Shown: positions 40,101 to 46,999, counted from the first letter of the stretch. The stretch is 64,000 bases of DNA from Undaria pinnatifida (GCA_012845835.1 JABAKD010000006.1:1162116-1226115); one strand, 5' to 3'. The notes: generated from the letters alone by a model not told the origin. Program-made: numbers and translations.

Positions 40101-41681
40101 GACAACCCCCCTCCGGCACCGACCAACCCCCCCCCCTCCCTCCCCTTCCCCGCCTCCTTACTACTCCCCGAAACCCCCACCCTCGCCGCCACCACCGCGG
40201 ACAACACACGGACATCACTATCAGCTGCCTTGGATGACCCGCTACTAACTCGGCGCGAATTTTCGCCCGCGCTCCGGGGAGGGAGTAGGGAGTCCGCGGA
40301 GGCGGGGGCAGGGGTAGTGAGAGGGTTGGGGTCGGCGACGGTAGCGTCAAAGCCTACGCTGGTGACAGCGTCAAGGATTTCGTTGAGGGATACGCCTCCT
40401 GGAGGGGTCGCCCAAACCTTGGCGCTCTTGTCAGCGAAAGAAACTTGCGCTCGGGAAACGCCCGGAATGCTTTCTAACGCCCGGGTGACAGTAGTGCCGC
40501 AGTTTCTCTGGCACATCATGCCCTCCACGGCTAACACCGCGGTAGGCGCTACCGCGGCTTCAAAGCCCACGCTTTCTACGGCGATAACCAGGGGAGAGTC
40601 CGATTCCTCCCCCTCCCCCGATGAAAACCCGGCCCGCCGAAGCAACCTTCCAGAGGAAGAAACATCGGTCCAAACTTTGGCCCGCTTTAGAGGGAAGGAC
40701 ACCTCTACACGTGCCACCCCAGGGACACTCTCCAACGCTTTCCGCACCGTCGTCCCGCAATTATTCTGGCACATCATTCCCTCTACCTCGAGAACAACAT
40801 CCGGGGACACCTCGGCCCCGAACCCCACCGCCTCCACCGCCTCTACGAGCTCCTCTGGCGATGGAAACCCCCTCCCCCCGTCGCTCCCCCACACCCTAGC
40901 GCGCTTCTCAGCGAAAGACACCTCGGTTTTGGCAACTCCAGGGAGGTTGTCTAGGGCAGCTTTAACAGTACTGCCGCAGTTTTTCTGACACATCATGCCC
41001 TCCACTTCGAGGACAACGTTGGGCATCACCGATTCCACTTCCACAACACCACCACCAACCCCCCCTCCTCCCCCTGCCTCCCCCAGCCCAGACCCCGCCA
41101 CCCCCACCCCAGGATGGCCTCCCACGCTGCCATAACCGTTCGAGCCTCGCGCAGACGGGGGGGGGGACGCCCCCGCCCCCGCCCCTGCCCCCCCCCGCTT
41201 CCTCTCATTTGAGGCCCCCGACCCGGGCGCGTTACCCCCGTTGCTTGTAGCGGTTTTCCCACCGCCATTCCTAGCGAGCTTGCCTACTGGCACAGCATCA
41301 TCGGTAAGAGGGTTTGTACTGGCTGGCTGGCGTTTTGATTTTTGTGCTACGCTGGCATGGGCAAGCGGGTCAGTAGTAGCGGTAGCCGGCTGCAGGCGGT
41401 TCGTATCACTAGCAGGATTTCCATTGGTTGGCTGGCGTTTCGTATCGTTAAGAGCGTCTGCCGTAGCTGGCTGGCGTTTTATATGTGGGGGTGCGACGAC
41501 GAACGTTAGCCCAAGCCCGAGTTCGTCGAGGTGCTGGATGAGCTCGACGGAGTCGGGCCCGTGTCGTGCCGTACGGAGAGGGAGGACGCGGATCGCGTTA
41601 GCGTTGGCGTCGACTTGTACATCTCGGACACCCCGACAAACCGTGAGCACGAGCCGGATGACGTTGGGGGTGGAAGATATC
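17677..41681 (-). CDS. P1B-type Cu(I)-transporting ATPase with five HMA domains, 20 visible exons
   Basis: The protein pumps Cu(I) across a membrane using ATP. Exons, 5' to 3' on the - strand: 41681-39983, 39457-39260, 38654-38394, 36993-36904, 34437-34351, 32194-32120, 30066-29981, 28962-28884, 28427-28227, 27578-27489, 26584-26441, 25214-25111, 23862-23619, 23385-23311, 22424-22238, 21381-21141, 20868-20742, 20492-20379, 18232-18111, 17869-17677. All 19 junctions keep frame, giving 1471 codons plus stop. Motifs in order: three MMCQxNC HMA domains, [61 protein letters not shown], then YN and MASSSS in the last two membrane helices, typical of P1B-1 copper pumps. The first exon begins at phase 2, so upstream exon(s) with the start codon are missing. 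A potential donor CTG|GTAAGG at 17692 means the C-terminus could be spliced further. No disabling change is seen, so the gene looks functional. Whether it sits in the plasma or an internal membrane cannot be told. Confidence 0.95.
18111..18232 (-). CDS. Cu-ATPase exon: [11 protein letters not shown], seventh membrane helix start
   Basis: [20 protein letters not shown] ... [10 protein letters not shown] continues from GAGTQ across a 2.1 kb intron filled by a tandem repeat array. Acceptor GGGCAG|GTG, donor CTCAG|GTGCGC, phase 2. Confidence 0.93.
18343..19925 (+). repeat. Four tandem units of about 412 bases (TRIM-like LTR array) in a Cu-ATPase intron
   Basis: Units start with GTAGACACGCCTAAGCTAGG at 18351, 18761, 19174 and 19587 and are nearly identical; the last is cut at about 19925. 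Each holds an LTR-like block of about 335 bases, bounded by TGTAGACA and TGTCCACA, and a 75-base linker. Two related blocks in opposite orientation lie at 30211-31226. High identity suggests recent amplification. Confidence 0.8.
20150..20345. repeat. GGGTC-rich foldback repeat
   Basis: Same family, between GCAGGGCTTCGCACGGG and CCCGTGAGAAGCC. It sits 35 bases from the donor of the GDGVND exon. Confidence 0.65.
20379..20492 (-). CDS. Cu-ATPase exon: [10 protein letters not shown] hinge
   Basis: [20 protein letters not shown] then [18 protein letters not shown] is the Mg-binding hinge. Acceptor TCGCAG|GTG, donor CAG|GTATGT, 38 codons, phase 0. Confidence 0.95.
20742..20868 (-). CDS. Cu-ATPase exon: TGDN motif
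   Basis: [20 protein letters not shown] ... [19 protein letters not shown] matches the TGDN and VLPxxK motifs. Acceptor ATATAG|G, donor AAG|GTGCGA. Confidence 0.95.
21141..21381 (-). CDS. Cu-ATPase exon: rest of nucleotide-binding domain
   Basis: [20 protein letters not shown] ... [20 protein letters not shown] ... [10 protein letters not shown] is typical of the family (GNRxWM, then GxTxVxVA). Acceptor ACGGCAG|GT joins phase 1 to phase 1; donor CATAG|GTGGGC. Two ghosts of its 5' end lie upstream. Confidence 0.9.
21622..21722 (-). pseudogene. Ghost copy 1 of the 21381 exon
   Basis: After an intact CTACGGCAG acceptor the exon start is repeated ([14 protein letters not shown], then TAA). The intron end before it (to about 21780) is duplicated as well. 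Stops and small indels make it non-coding. Confidence 0.75.
21801..21875 (-). pseudogene. Ghost copy 2 of the 21381 exon
   Basis: A second decayed copy follows the same CTACGGCAG acceptor. It keeps the match through the RTTNLPRG region and the TCGGCACCCGGTTCTA-like stretch. The intron end to about 21905 is also shared. Confidence 0.7.
22238..22424 (-). CDS. Cu-ATPase exon: HP motif, nucleotide-binding domain
   Basis: [20 protein letters not shown] holds the SEHP motif that positions ATP in P1B pumps; the domain continues to [14 protein letters not shown] (GxG). Acceptor CTGTAG|GGC, donor CCTG|GTGAGA, phase 1 at the 3' end. Confidence 0.95.
23311..23385 (-). CDS. Cu-ATPase exon: DKTGTLT phosphorylation site
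   Basis: [20 protein letters not shown] contains the aspartate that is phosphorylated in each cycle. Acceptor CCTCAG|GTT, donor CAG|GTACGA, 25 codons, phase 0. Confidence 0.95.
23619..23862 (-). CDS. Cu-ATPase exon: CPC ion-binding helix
   Basis: It encodes [20 protein letters not shown] and [20 protein letters not shown]. The CPC motif binds Cu(I) in the membrane. The acceptor is GTCAG|G. The donor is CACAAG|GCAAGT, a GC-type site, and the next exon joins in frame. Confidence 0.95.
24110..25100. repeat. Palindromic minisatellite in a Cu-ATPase intron
   Basis: About 1 kb of degenerate units of 19-20 bases, consensus TGTACGGTGTTCACCGCAC. The core GTACGGTG-TT-CACCGTAC is self-complementary. 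The long open frames here (up to 300 codons on +) are a by-product of the repeat and end inside it. Confidence 0.85.
25111..25214 (-). CDS. Cu-ATPase exon: [15 protein letters not shown]
   Basis: [20 protein letters not shown] is the conserved link from actuator to the ion-binding helices (xAQxSKAPIQxxADxxxxxFVP). A hydrophobic run to FFSW follows, split in phase 2. Acceptor TCGCAG|GAG, donor CTG|GTGCGT. Confidence 0.94.
26441..26584 (-). CDS. Cu-ATPase exon: TGES dephosphorylation loop
   Basis: [20 protein letters not shown] carries the TGE loop that dephosphorylates the enzyme, then VNQLGSF and [15 protein letters not shown]. Acceptor ATCTAG|ATC, donor CAG|GTGAGG, 48 codons. Two decayed copies of its start lie just upstream (higher coordinates). 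Confidence 0.94.
26733..26812 (-). pseudogene. Ghost copy 1 of the TGES exon
   Basis: After GTGCAG it reads [10 protein letters not shown] and then a TAG stop where the genuine exon has SAGDL. The sequence matches the genuine exon through LGS. The catalytic Gly of TGE is Asp here, so it could not work even if spliced in. Confidence 0.75.
26951..27040 (-). pseudogene. Ghost copy 2 of the TGES exon
   Basis: After an intact CAG acceptor it reads [20 protein letters not shown] and VNELGS, an open frame very like the genuine exon. The TGE loop is TRE. The reading frame diverges after LGS and no donor is placed like the genuine one. It lies between exons 27578-27489 and 26584-26441. Confidence 0.8.
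27178..27372. repeat. GGGTC-rich foldback repeat
   Basis: CAGGGTTTCTCACGGGTCA at the left and GCGAAAAACCCTG at the right form imperfect inverted ends; the inner parts repeat TTTCACGGGTCGGG. Short imperfect flanking similarity (TTCAG / CTCAG) is too weak to call a target duplication. Confidence 0.65.
27489..27578 (-). CDS. Cu-ATPase exon: [10 protein letters not shown] actuator segment
   Basis: [19 protein letters not shown] ... STVDESM is the core of the actuator domain leading to the TGE loop. Acceptor CGCCAG|GTG, donor ATG|GTGAGA, 30 codons, phase 0. Confidence 0.93.
28227..28427 (-). CDS. Cu-ATPase exon: start of actuator domain
   Basis: [19 protein letters not shown] opens the actuator domain. 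An insert of about 40 residues rich in Gly, Asp and Lys follows, then EIDAGLVQ before VGD in the next exon. Acceptor TTTAG|ACG, donor CAG|GTAATG, 67 codons. The insert is longer than usual for the family. Confidence 0.9.
28884..28962 (-). CDS. Cu-ATPase exon: [15 protein letters not shown] helix
   Basis: [20 protein letters not shown] ... AKGQ matches the FFETSAMLI(T/S)xxxLGKxLE helix. Acceptor TTGCAG|G, donor CAG|GTGCGT. Confidence 0.92.
29395..29480. repeat. Dispersed repeat G
   Basis: AGTGACTGGAGCCTGTCCTG, TGACCACGGACTTGA and GAACAGCAACAACA recur at 56405-56475 and, diverged, at 10830-10905. Confidence 0.6.
29981..30066 (-). CDS. Cu-ATPase exon: [12 protein letters not shown] helix
   Basis: [18 protein letters not shown] continues directly from MDAL, as in the family (LxxLGTTxAYxYS). 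Acceptor GCCAG|GTG; donor CCAG|GTGAGT in phase 2, completed by the first G of the next exon. Confidence 0.92.
30211..31226. mobile_element. Miniature LTR (TRIM-like) element in a Cu-ATPase intron
   Basis: Two direct repeats of about 335 bases (30211-30542 and 30898-31226), each starting TGTGGACAGTGGAGC and ending GTGTCTACA, flank about 355 bases without a long frame. TGGTGAACACAC near 30556 could be a primer-binding site and TTTTGGGGGCG just before the second repeat a purine tract. No clear target duplication is seen. Confidence 0.55.
31268..31555 (+). mobile_element. MITE-A, diverged copy in a Cu-ATPase intron
   Basis: GACGCGTGGTATAATAGAGG, TGAATGACGGGCTCCTCAAC and TAGGCGATGGGAT are recognisable; the right end is TTCGTAGCATGTG. 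Confidence 0.6.
32120..32194 (-). CDS. Cu-ATPase exon: FIVGRRFY / MDAL segment
   Basis: [12 protein letters not shown] ... HGSLGMDAL is the conserved membrane-edge segment of P1B-1 ATPases (FxxGxxFYxxA, then MDxL). Acceptor TGGCAG|TTC, donor CTG|GTAAGC, 25 codons, phase 0. Confidence 0.92.
33098..33367. repeat. GGGTC-rich foldback repeat with long (GGTCG)n core
   Basis: The CAGGGGTTTT left end and ATGCCCTG right end bracket an uninterrupted (GGTCG)n tract at about 33258-33335. It lies inside a Cu-ATPase intron. Confidence 0.75.
33446..33692 (+). mobile_element. MITE-A, full copy in a Cu-ATPase intron
   Basis: A compact full copy with GCGTGCTACGATCGAGGT at the left and TCTATCGTAGCATGC at the right. 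The arms pair for about 30 bases. Confidence 0.75.
33786..34095. repeat. GATC-rich dispersed repeat
   Basis: Runs of ACAGATCATxxAGATCAT, in a unit that also includes TTGCAGGATCTGT and GGGATCTGATCTGTG. Related tracts: 2985-3140, 3725-3810, 27745-27990, 29505-29740, 39060-39215, 44700-44790, 48215-48265. Confidence 0.65.
34351..34437 (-). CDS. Cu-ATPase exon: second membrane helix
   Basis: [20 protein letters not shown] and a hydrophobic run to ATPVQ give the segment before the FIVGRRFY motif. Acceptor ATCTGCAG|GCG, donor CAG|GTGAAT, 29 codons, phase 0. Confidence 0.88.
36020..36335 (+). mobile_element. Two TTAA-type mini-elements in one intron
   Basis: One copy is at 36020-36105 and one, flanked by TTAA on both sides, at 36249-36335 (TTAACGCCTTTACC ... 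CTAAAGGGGTTAA). Other copies or variants: 16797-16882, 22987-23068, 27625-27706, 34207-34297, 34748-34822, 35640-35729, 35929-36019, 42846-42932 and 44597-44688. Confidence 0.7.
36904..36993 (-). CDS. Cu-ATPase exon: first membrane helix
   Basis: [20 protein letters not shown] matches the E(I/V)xxWRRxFxxS entry into the first transmembrane helix of P1B pumps. Acceptor CTTAAG|ATG, donor CAG|GTGAGA, 30 codons, phase 0. Confidence 0.88.
37590..37655 (-). pseudogene. Ghost of the donor end of the 38394 exon
   Basis: It reads [14 protein letters not shown] against the genuine [16 protein letters not shown]. It is a diverged copy of the last about 45 coding bases plus the donor GT, in the following intron. 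A repeat that follows the genuine exon (38240-38370) is partly repeated nearby (37672-37740). Confidence 0.5.
38230..38375. repeat. Dispersed repeat F
   Basis: CGCGCTTGGTGC, CCCGGCAGAGTAAGGATG, GGTCTATGGCCATACGACT and TGAGTACA recur at 2255-2400 in the rhodanese gene intron and partly at 37672-37740 and 22015-22060. It is present in introns of both genes. Confidence 0.6.
38394..38654 (-). CDS. Cu-ATPase exon: rest of HMA5
   Basis: [20 protein letters not shown] ... [16 protein letters not shown] completes HMA5, and the linker [11 protein letters not shown] leads to the membrane part. The acceptor is CCCAG|GTG next to a 30-base G-run on the + strand; the donor is GAG|GTGCGA. Joining directly to the 36993 exon keeps frame. 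Confidence 0.88.
38860..39040 (+). repeat. Dispersed repeat D (CTCAGATCCGGGGTCAC)
   Basis: A block with CTCAGATCCGGGGTCAC, CCCCACTACGGTA and CCTACCCACGCTGCTAGGCG recurs, all on +, at 48940-49100, 52870-53000 and 62750-62945. Nature unknown. Confidence 0.65.
39260..39457 (-). CDS. Cu-ATPase exon: end of HMA4, start of HMA5
   Basis: It starts [16 protein letters not shown], the second half of the GMSCAAC domain, and ends [12 protein letters not shown], the metal loop of HMA5. The acceptor is TTTGCAG|GCG and the donor AAAG|GTATGT. Both ends are phase 0. Confidence 0.9.
39983..41681 (-). CDS. Cu-ATPase exon: N-terminal metal-binding region
   Basis: The 5' part (41681 to about 41500) reads like an HMA fold without cysteines ([18 protein letters not shown] ... 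[11 protein letters not shown]). A linker with repeated KRQP motifs (about 41290-41490) and a Gly-rich stretch follow. Then come three HMA domains with [18 protein letters not shown] and EGMMCQRNC (about 41000, 40780 and 40510) and the start of a canonical [15 protein letters not shown] domain at about 40070. Acceptor CCACAG|G; donor GGCCAG|GTGGGG. Confidence 0.9.
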
Positions 41682-41817
41682 CTGTGGAATGGCGTTACGG
41701 AGGGGGGGGGGTAGGGGTTGGGGCGGTGAGTGGGGAGTTTGCTGCATGGAAATAAGAATGACAGTGAGTCAGATGTATCAAAACGTTTCATACCGGAATT
41801 CATAGTAGCTCTAACAC

Positions 41818-41916
41818 AACAGGATGGCGTTAGCGTTGGCGTCGTCTTGCACGTCTCGGACGCCGCGGCAACCCGCGAGCACGAGCCGGATGACGTTGGG
41901 GGTGGATGATATCCTG
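41818..41916 (-). pseudogene. Ghost copy 1 of the first visible Cu-ATPase exon
   Basis: Behind a CCTCAG acceptor it reads [20 protein letters not shown] and VQDDANANAI, then meets a TAG stop. It is a close copy of the first about 85 bases of the genuine exon (41681 leftward), only about 140 bases upstream of it. Confidence 0.8.
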
Positions 41917-42089
41917 AGGTTGGCGGTACTGAGGGGGGGAGGACAGGGGGACGTGCTATTTATTAACTTGCCATAGACATTTGGCCGTTATTGACCACGC
42001 ATCCCTTTCGACACGACCACCGGTTCGGTTTTGAGGGTGAGGGTAGGGATAGCGACATTTTCTATCAGAAAACAGTAGTGATAGTAAGA

Positions 42090-42140
42090 GACAGTGAGCA
42101 CGAGTCGGATGACGTTGGGGGATGGATGAGATTCTGCCGC
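42090..42140 (-). pseudogene. Ghost copy 2 of the first visible Cu-ATPase exon
   Basis: A CGGCAG acceptor is followed by about 45 bases matching the exon start (CCCCAACGTCATCCG then CTCGTGCTCACTGTC), with an indel that shifts frame. Confidence 0.65.
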
Positions 42141-42459
42141 TGGCGTTTTAGGAGAAGGGGTTAGGGTTACACAGGGGGAAGCCGACTACTTACAACCTAT
42201 GGACTGCGGAACTTAAGTACAGCCCGCACCCCATTATCGCGCTGTTGCGTTCTAGGGTCGAAACGGTCGAAATAGGGTGCTCAATAGACCGCACCTCCAT
42301 TTTGATTGGTCAACACCTCTACCCTCATCGCGCCTGGACCGGACCCCATTTGGCACCCTGCCCTCTTAGTAGGTGCACAACAAGAAGGTTGAGGTTAGTG
42401 GAATAGCGTCAGGTCTGTACTTAAATTCCGCAGTCCATACGAAGATTGAAAATAGGCGC

Positions 42460-42498
42460 CGTCGATGACGTCGAGGGGGGGATGAGATCCTGACGTTG
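42460..42498 (-). pseudogene. Ghost copy 3 of the first visible Cu-ATPase exon
   Basis: A short remnant: GTCAG acceptor, GATCTCATCC, then a diverged CGACGTCATC. It is recognisable only through its position and alignment with the other ghosts. Confidence 0.45.
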
Positions 42499-42640
42499 GC
42501 TTTTTGGGGGTGGGGGTTGGGGTTACACTGGCGGGGGAAGGGGTTGGGGGGATGAGTAGGGATATATTTGTTGGGATTGGCGGAAGAGAGGGTGTTTATT
42601 GTCACGGTTGGGGGTGTAGGGGAGGGGAGAGTGTCGGAAA

Positions 42641-42777
42641 CGTTAGCGCCAGCGAGGAGCAGAGGGTGAGCATCAGCCGGATGACGTTGGGGGCGGATGG
42701 TGTCCTGCGATTGGGGGTAGGAATAGTGACAGCGTGCGGATGGTGTCCTGCGGTTGGGGGTAGGAATAGTGACAGCG
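42641..42777 (-). pseudogene. Ghost copies 4 and 5 of the first visible Cu-ATPase exon
   Basis: Copy 4 keeps acceptor ATCGCAG and reads TPSAPNVIRLMLTLC, alignable to the genuine [13 protein letters not shown]. Its acceptor part is itself repeated in tandem (GGATGGTGTCCTGCG at about 42696 and 42740), giving a partial fifth copy. Confidence 0.65.
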
Positions 42778-43404
42778 TGATGAAAATAGTTACGAAACAA
42801 TATCAGGAGTGACCAGAAACAGTAGGGCATCTATCTGGAACGGTGTTAACCCATTTCCAATCCCAATTTTTCCTACTGTTAACTCAAGTGTTTTGTCCCC
42901 ATGTCGGGAGTGCGGTGCTAAAAGGGTCAACAGCGGAAGTAACAACAAAACATTTGACAGATAGATGTATCTGGTATACTGCTGCAGTGATACACGAGGT
43001 ATATAGTCACACGTGCGTACCAGGTACCTGCTTTACAGCAGTCGCAACACTAGTGTCATGCAGCTTGCATAGCTGACGAATATGTGATACTTGTAACAAT
43101 ATCATAAAGCACGCAATCGGTCGATAACTCACAGCTGACGAAACAGGTGCCTGGTATATGGTATCTGACATTTTACGAAATTAAAGTATCTTGTGAAAAG
43201 CTGAACAGGAACGCGTCCGCTGTGAGTTTATATCTTTATTCGGTACGAAGGAGGTTTGGCGGGTAATAAACGACAACATCGAGGGTGATCTCATTGACTC
43301 ACAAATTGCAATCATAACCGTGATAGGTTCGTTTGCGGTTTGCTGGTTGGCACGGCACGCACGACATCAGGTTGGGTGACTACAGCAGTGCGCATAACAT
43401 AATC

Positions 43405-43440
<36 letters not shown>

Positions 43441-43865
43441 GTGCCTCTATCGTAGCACGTAGCACATAGCATCCGTCCTCTTACACACAGCAGTACCGAA
43501 CTGTACGCAGGTTTTCGGGGACCAACTAGACGGAAGTAGTGTGGCGATATTTTCATAGAAAGCAAATATGTACCAGGTATGTGCGTGTATGTTTTGCAAC
43601 AATATTTCAAGGACGTCAGCCGTGAGTTCGACGAATTTCGGGTCAATACTCATCTTTGCAAGCTACGTTGTTGGTAGTTGTAATATATTATGCGGGTGAG
43701 TTTTTGTTTTGTTTGTGCGCGTAGTTTGGTATGTGCGTGTAGGGTTTTAGCATGGACTCTATTTTATGTTTTCCACCGCATGGCACGGCACGGCAAATAA
43801 AAGGATAGGCCACCAGGTATAGTCTAACCATACATGAGAATAAATAGTAGTATTGAGATTAGACC

Positions 43866-44346
43866 AACTATTATGGGAAAATATTTTTGGGCCCTCAGAA
43901 CTGAGATTTTTTGGCTGATCATACGCGATTCACTCGGCGGTACGACCAAAAACACCTGCGACTCTTCAGATTGCTCCCCGTAGTTTTCCGAGAGCTTCCT
44001 GACGCACTTACCCGTTTCTCCAGACTCGTAGTTTGTCTGTTCGTCCAATTTGCCAATTCTGACGACCTCATGATTTTCAGCCAAATATCCTCAAAAATCG
44101 TTATTTTTGGCCCCAGTTTGGAGCAAACATAACACATTTCTGAAAACTGATTTATTGCGCCAAAAATCAAAACGAGACCCTGGAGAAACGGAGAACTGCC
44201 CCAGAAAGCCCTCGGAAAACTTACGTGGTGATTCTCGAGGAGTCTAGCGGTGTTTTCGACAGTCCAGCCGAGTAAAACTGGTATCATATAATTGGCCCAG
44301 AATTCAGTTCTGAGAGCCAAAAATATTTTTTTCCCATAATGGTAGT
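43866..44346. repeat. Foldback element of about 480 bases
   Basis: The left end TATTATGGGAAAATATTTTT, then CTCAGAACTGA, pairs with the right end, which reads CAGTTCTGAG then AAAATATTTTTTTCCCATAA. Inner segments (GAGAAACGG, GTTTTCCGAG) also pair loosely. A related single end is at 53958-54000. Confidence 0.65.
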
Positions 44347-44371
44347 AGATCTTACTCTTTTCCTGCTGTAA

Positions 44372-44515
44372 ATAACGGGGAGGGGGAAGAAGAGCCTGCG
44401 TAGTGACCCCGTAGGTAAGCTAGGTCTAGTAATAGGGAGGTAGAGGGAGACGGAGAAAGAAAAAGCGCGAAGGTAAGCGTAGATATCATAGCACGAGCAA
44501 AAAAAACGAATCCAA
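44372..44515 (+). repeat. SINE-B body fragment
   Basis: It shares GGGGAGGGGGAAGAAGAGCC and the following GACGGAGAAAGAAAAAGCGC part with 53790-53860. The tRNA-like head is absent. Confidence 0.5.
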
Positions 44516-44855
44516 CTCTAATTCCAAGTAGCAACTCTAATTCCAAGTAGTTCACCCCCCAAGCCGCGCGTGCAGTTTTGGAGGGTTATCAACTCTTAAT
44601 GTTATCCCATTTCCGACTCAAAAAAAATATCATAGTGTAACTCCAAGTGTTTCGTCCTGAAGTCGGGAGTGCGGTACTAAAAGGGTTAGATTGGACAGGG
44701 TGGGCAGATCAGATCGTTATTCAGATCTGTCTTCAGGGAAAATTTAGACCAGGTAGATCCCTAGTCAATACCGGTAAGATCTGGATAGCGTATAGGCTCG
44801 TGTAGCTAGGTGAAGGCCCGATGATTTGAATGATTTATTATATATTTTTCTTCTT

Positions 44856-45149
44856 TTCTCACACTTCTACTTTCCAGCTTCTGGACAAGCCGTGGTCACA
44901 GGGTGTTGTCCCTTCCCCCCAGTTCTTGCCTTCAATTTTTGAAGCGCATAGGGTTCAGCGATCCTACTGCTGGTCGATTTTTCATCGAGTGTTGCTAACT
45001 CACGCTCTCGCGCTTTCCGCAAGTTAATTTGTGCACAAGAAAAAGTCCCAACGAATATATACGAGTACTCGTATGCACTCGGCGAGGCTCAAACTCACGA
45101 AACTGACCGATACCAGGCTCGAAGACAACCTGATACGCCACCGGGGCGA
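44856..45149 (-). repeat. tRNA-derived SINE-A, full copy
   Basis: On the - strand a tRNA-like head (CCCCGGTGGCGTATCAGG as A-box region, GAGTTTGAGCCTCGCC as B-box region) is followed by a 200-base body and an A-rich tail, seen as a T-rich stretch at 44836-44860. Confidence 0.8.
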
Positions 45150-45244
45150 ATACGTTGCCACCTGGGTTGTATCTGGTGTGTACTACACACATCCTGCATA
45201 ACCTGGTTTCGTCACGGCAAAGTGAGATATATATGGTTTCAATT

Positions 45245-45960
45245 ATAACCCCCCCCCCCCCCCCCCCCCCCCCTCTCCCTCCAACGCCTCCTCTTTTCCG
45301 ACCACCTACACGATCGCCTAGACCTAGCACCACGCGTATAACAAGCTGCTACATATCTTTGATCTCACAGCCGAAGTGTATTTGAATATTATTTGTGACC
45401 TAAACCTCCTAAAAATCCCCCCCCCCCCCCCTCTTGCTCTCCCTTACTCAAACGCCCCACCAAATATCAAAATCCGCCACATTAATAAACACTTCACGCA
45501 CAGGATATCACCTCATTATCTTTCGAGAGCCATCCATGCCGCTGTGTTTCCCCCCCCCCCCCCCCCTCCAACGCCCCCTCTTTCCCGACCACCTGCACGA
45601 TCGCCTAGACCTAGCACCACGCGTATAACAAGCTGATACATATCTTTGATCTCACAGCCGAAGTGTATTTGAATATTATTTGTGACCTAAACCTCCTAAA
45701 AAATCTCCCCCCCCCCCCCCCCCCTTCTTGCTCTCCCTTACTCAAACGCCCCACCAAATATCGAAATCCGCCACATTAATAAACACTTCACGCACAGGAT
45801 ATCACCTCATTATCTTTCGAGAGCCATCCATGCCGCTGTGTTCCTTCCCCCCCCCCCCCCCCCCCCCCCCCGCCTCGAACGCCCCCTTCTTCCCCATCAC
45901 CCGCACATTCGCCTAGACCTAGCACCACACGTATAACAAACCCCTCACCTAAAGCCCTCC
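45245..45960 (+). repeat. Three tandem units with long poly(C) runs
   Basis: Units of about 287-308 bases share GCCTAGACCTAGCACCAC (45316, 45603, 45911), CTCACAGCCGAAGTGTATTT and GCCATCCATGCCGCTGTG. Each carries C-homopolymers of 12 to about 25 bases. Another related stretch is at 50780-50990. Confidence 0.75.
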
Positions 45961-46320
45961 CCCCCCCACACCCCACACCCCACACCCCCACACCCCACCC
46001 CCGCCCCCACACCCCACCCTTCCCCCCCCAACCCATCCCAACCCCACCCCCTCGAACACTCCACCCTCTCTTTACTCACTGATTGTACGATTTACCCCAG
46101 GATATACACGATAAACTGATGTATTATTTCCAAAAATGTCACATTTATCCCCTCGAAATAATGTATAGTTTCCAGGCACATATCGAGCTGCCCCCCCCCC
46201 CCCCCCCCGCCCCCAATAATATTTATCCCCTCGAAAGGATTTATAGCTTACATGCACAAATTGCCCCTTCCCCCCCCCCCCCCCCCCCCCCGCCCCCCTC
46301 CAAACCCGCTCGCTTTTGAT
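45961..46320 (+). repeat. CCCCACAC-rich and poly(C) sequence
   Basis: Contains (CACACCCC)n-like sequence (45965-46020) and two more C-runs with a repeated TATCCCCTCGAAA(T/G)... motif (46148, 46215). Confidence 0.7.
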
Positions 46321-46391
46321 CAAAACCAGGCCCCCCCTTTCCCTTCACAGCTGTCAGATTTTGTCCCCCTCAGAAACGGGTTTTATAGTTT

Positions 46392-46790
46392 CCGCGCACA
46401 GACTGACTAAAATCATCCTGTTGACCCTTATAGCTACACTGTAGCTGTAAGGGGAGTCGCCGACCTATATCCTTAATGAGGACACACAACTCGTAATGCG
46501 CGCGATCGGAGTATCACACACAGCTTGCAAAGATGAGTTTCGACGAAATCTTCGATCTCACAGCTGGAGTGTATTTTAATTTTTATAATTATTATAAAAA
46601 TTAAAATACACTCCAGCTGTGAGATCGAATATTTTGTCGAAACTCATCTTTGCACGCTGTGTGTGATACTCCGATCGCGCGTATTACGGGTTGTGTGTCC
46701 TCATTAAGGATATAGGTCGGCGAATCCCCTCGCAACTACAGTGTAGCTACCAGGGTCAACAGGGTGATGTTAGGCAGTCTGTGCGCGGAA
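46392..46790. repeat. Large foldback palindrome of about 400 bases
   Basis: Arms of about 190 bases run from TTTCCGCGCACAGACTG to its inverted copy CAGTCTGTGCGCGGAAA, with the centre in an AT-rich TTTTTATAATTATTATAAA. Single arms occur at 51285-51490 and 53164-53310, and a related block is at 46795-46960 and 32415-32620. Confidence 0.85.
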
Positions 46791-46999
46791 ATATATCGTC
46801 TTAGTCCTGTTGGCCCTGGCGTTACCGGGGGAGTCACCGACCTGTATCCTTCACGAGGGCACACACCCCGTGACACGCGCGATCGAAGTATCACACGTAG
46901 CTTGCAACGCTGAGTTTTGACCCAAAGCCTTTTTCGGTCGATCTCATCATTCATCACACATCATTCATCACACATCATCACACACACCTCAAGTGTATT

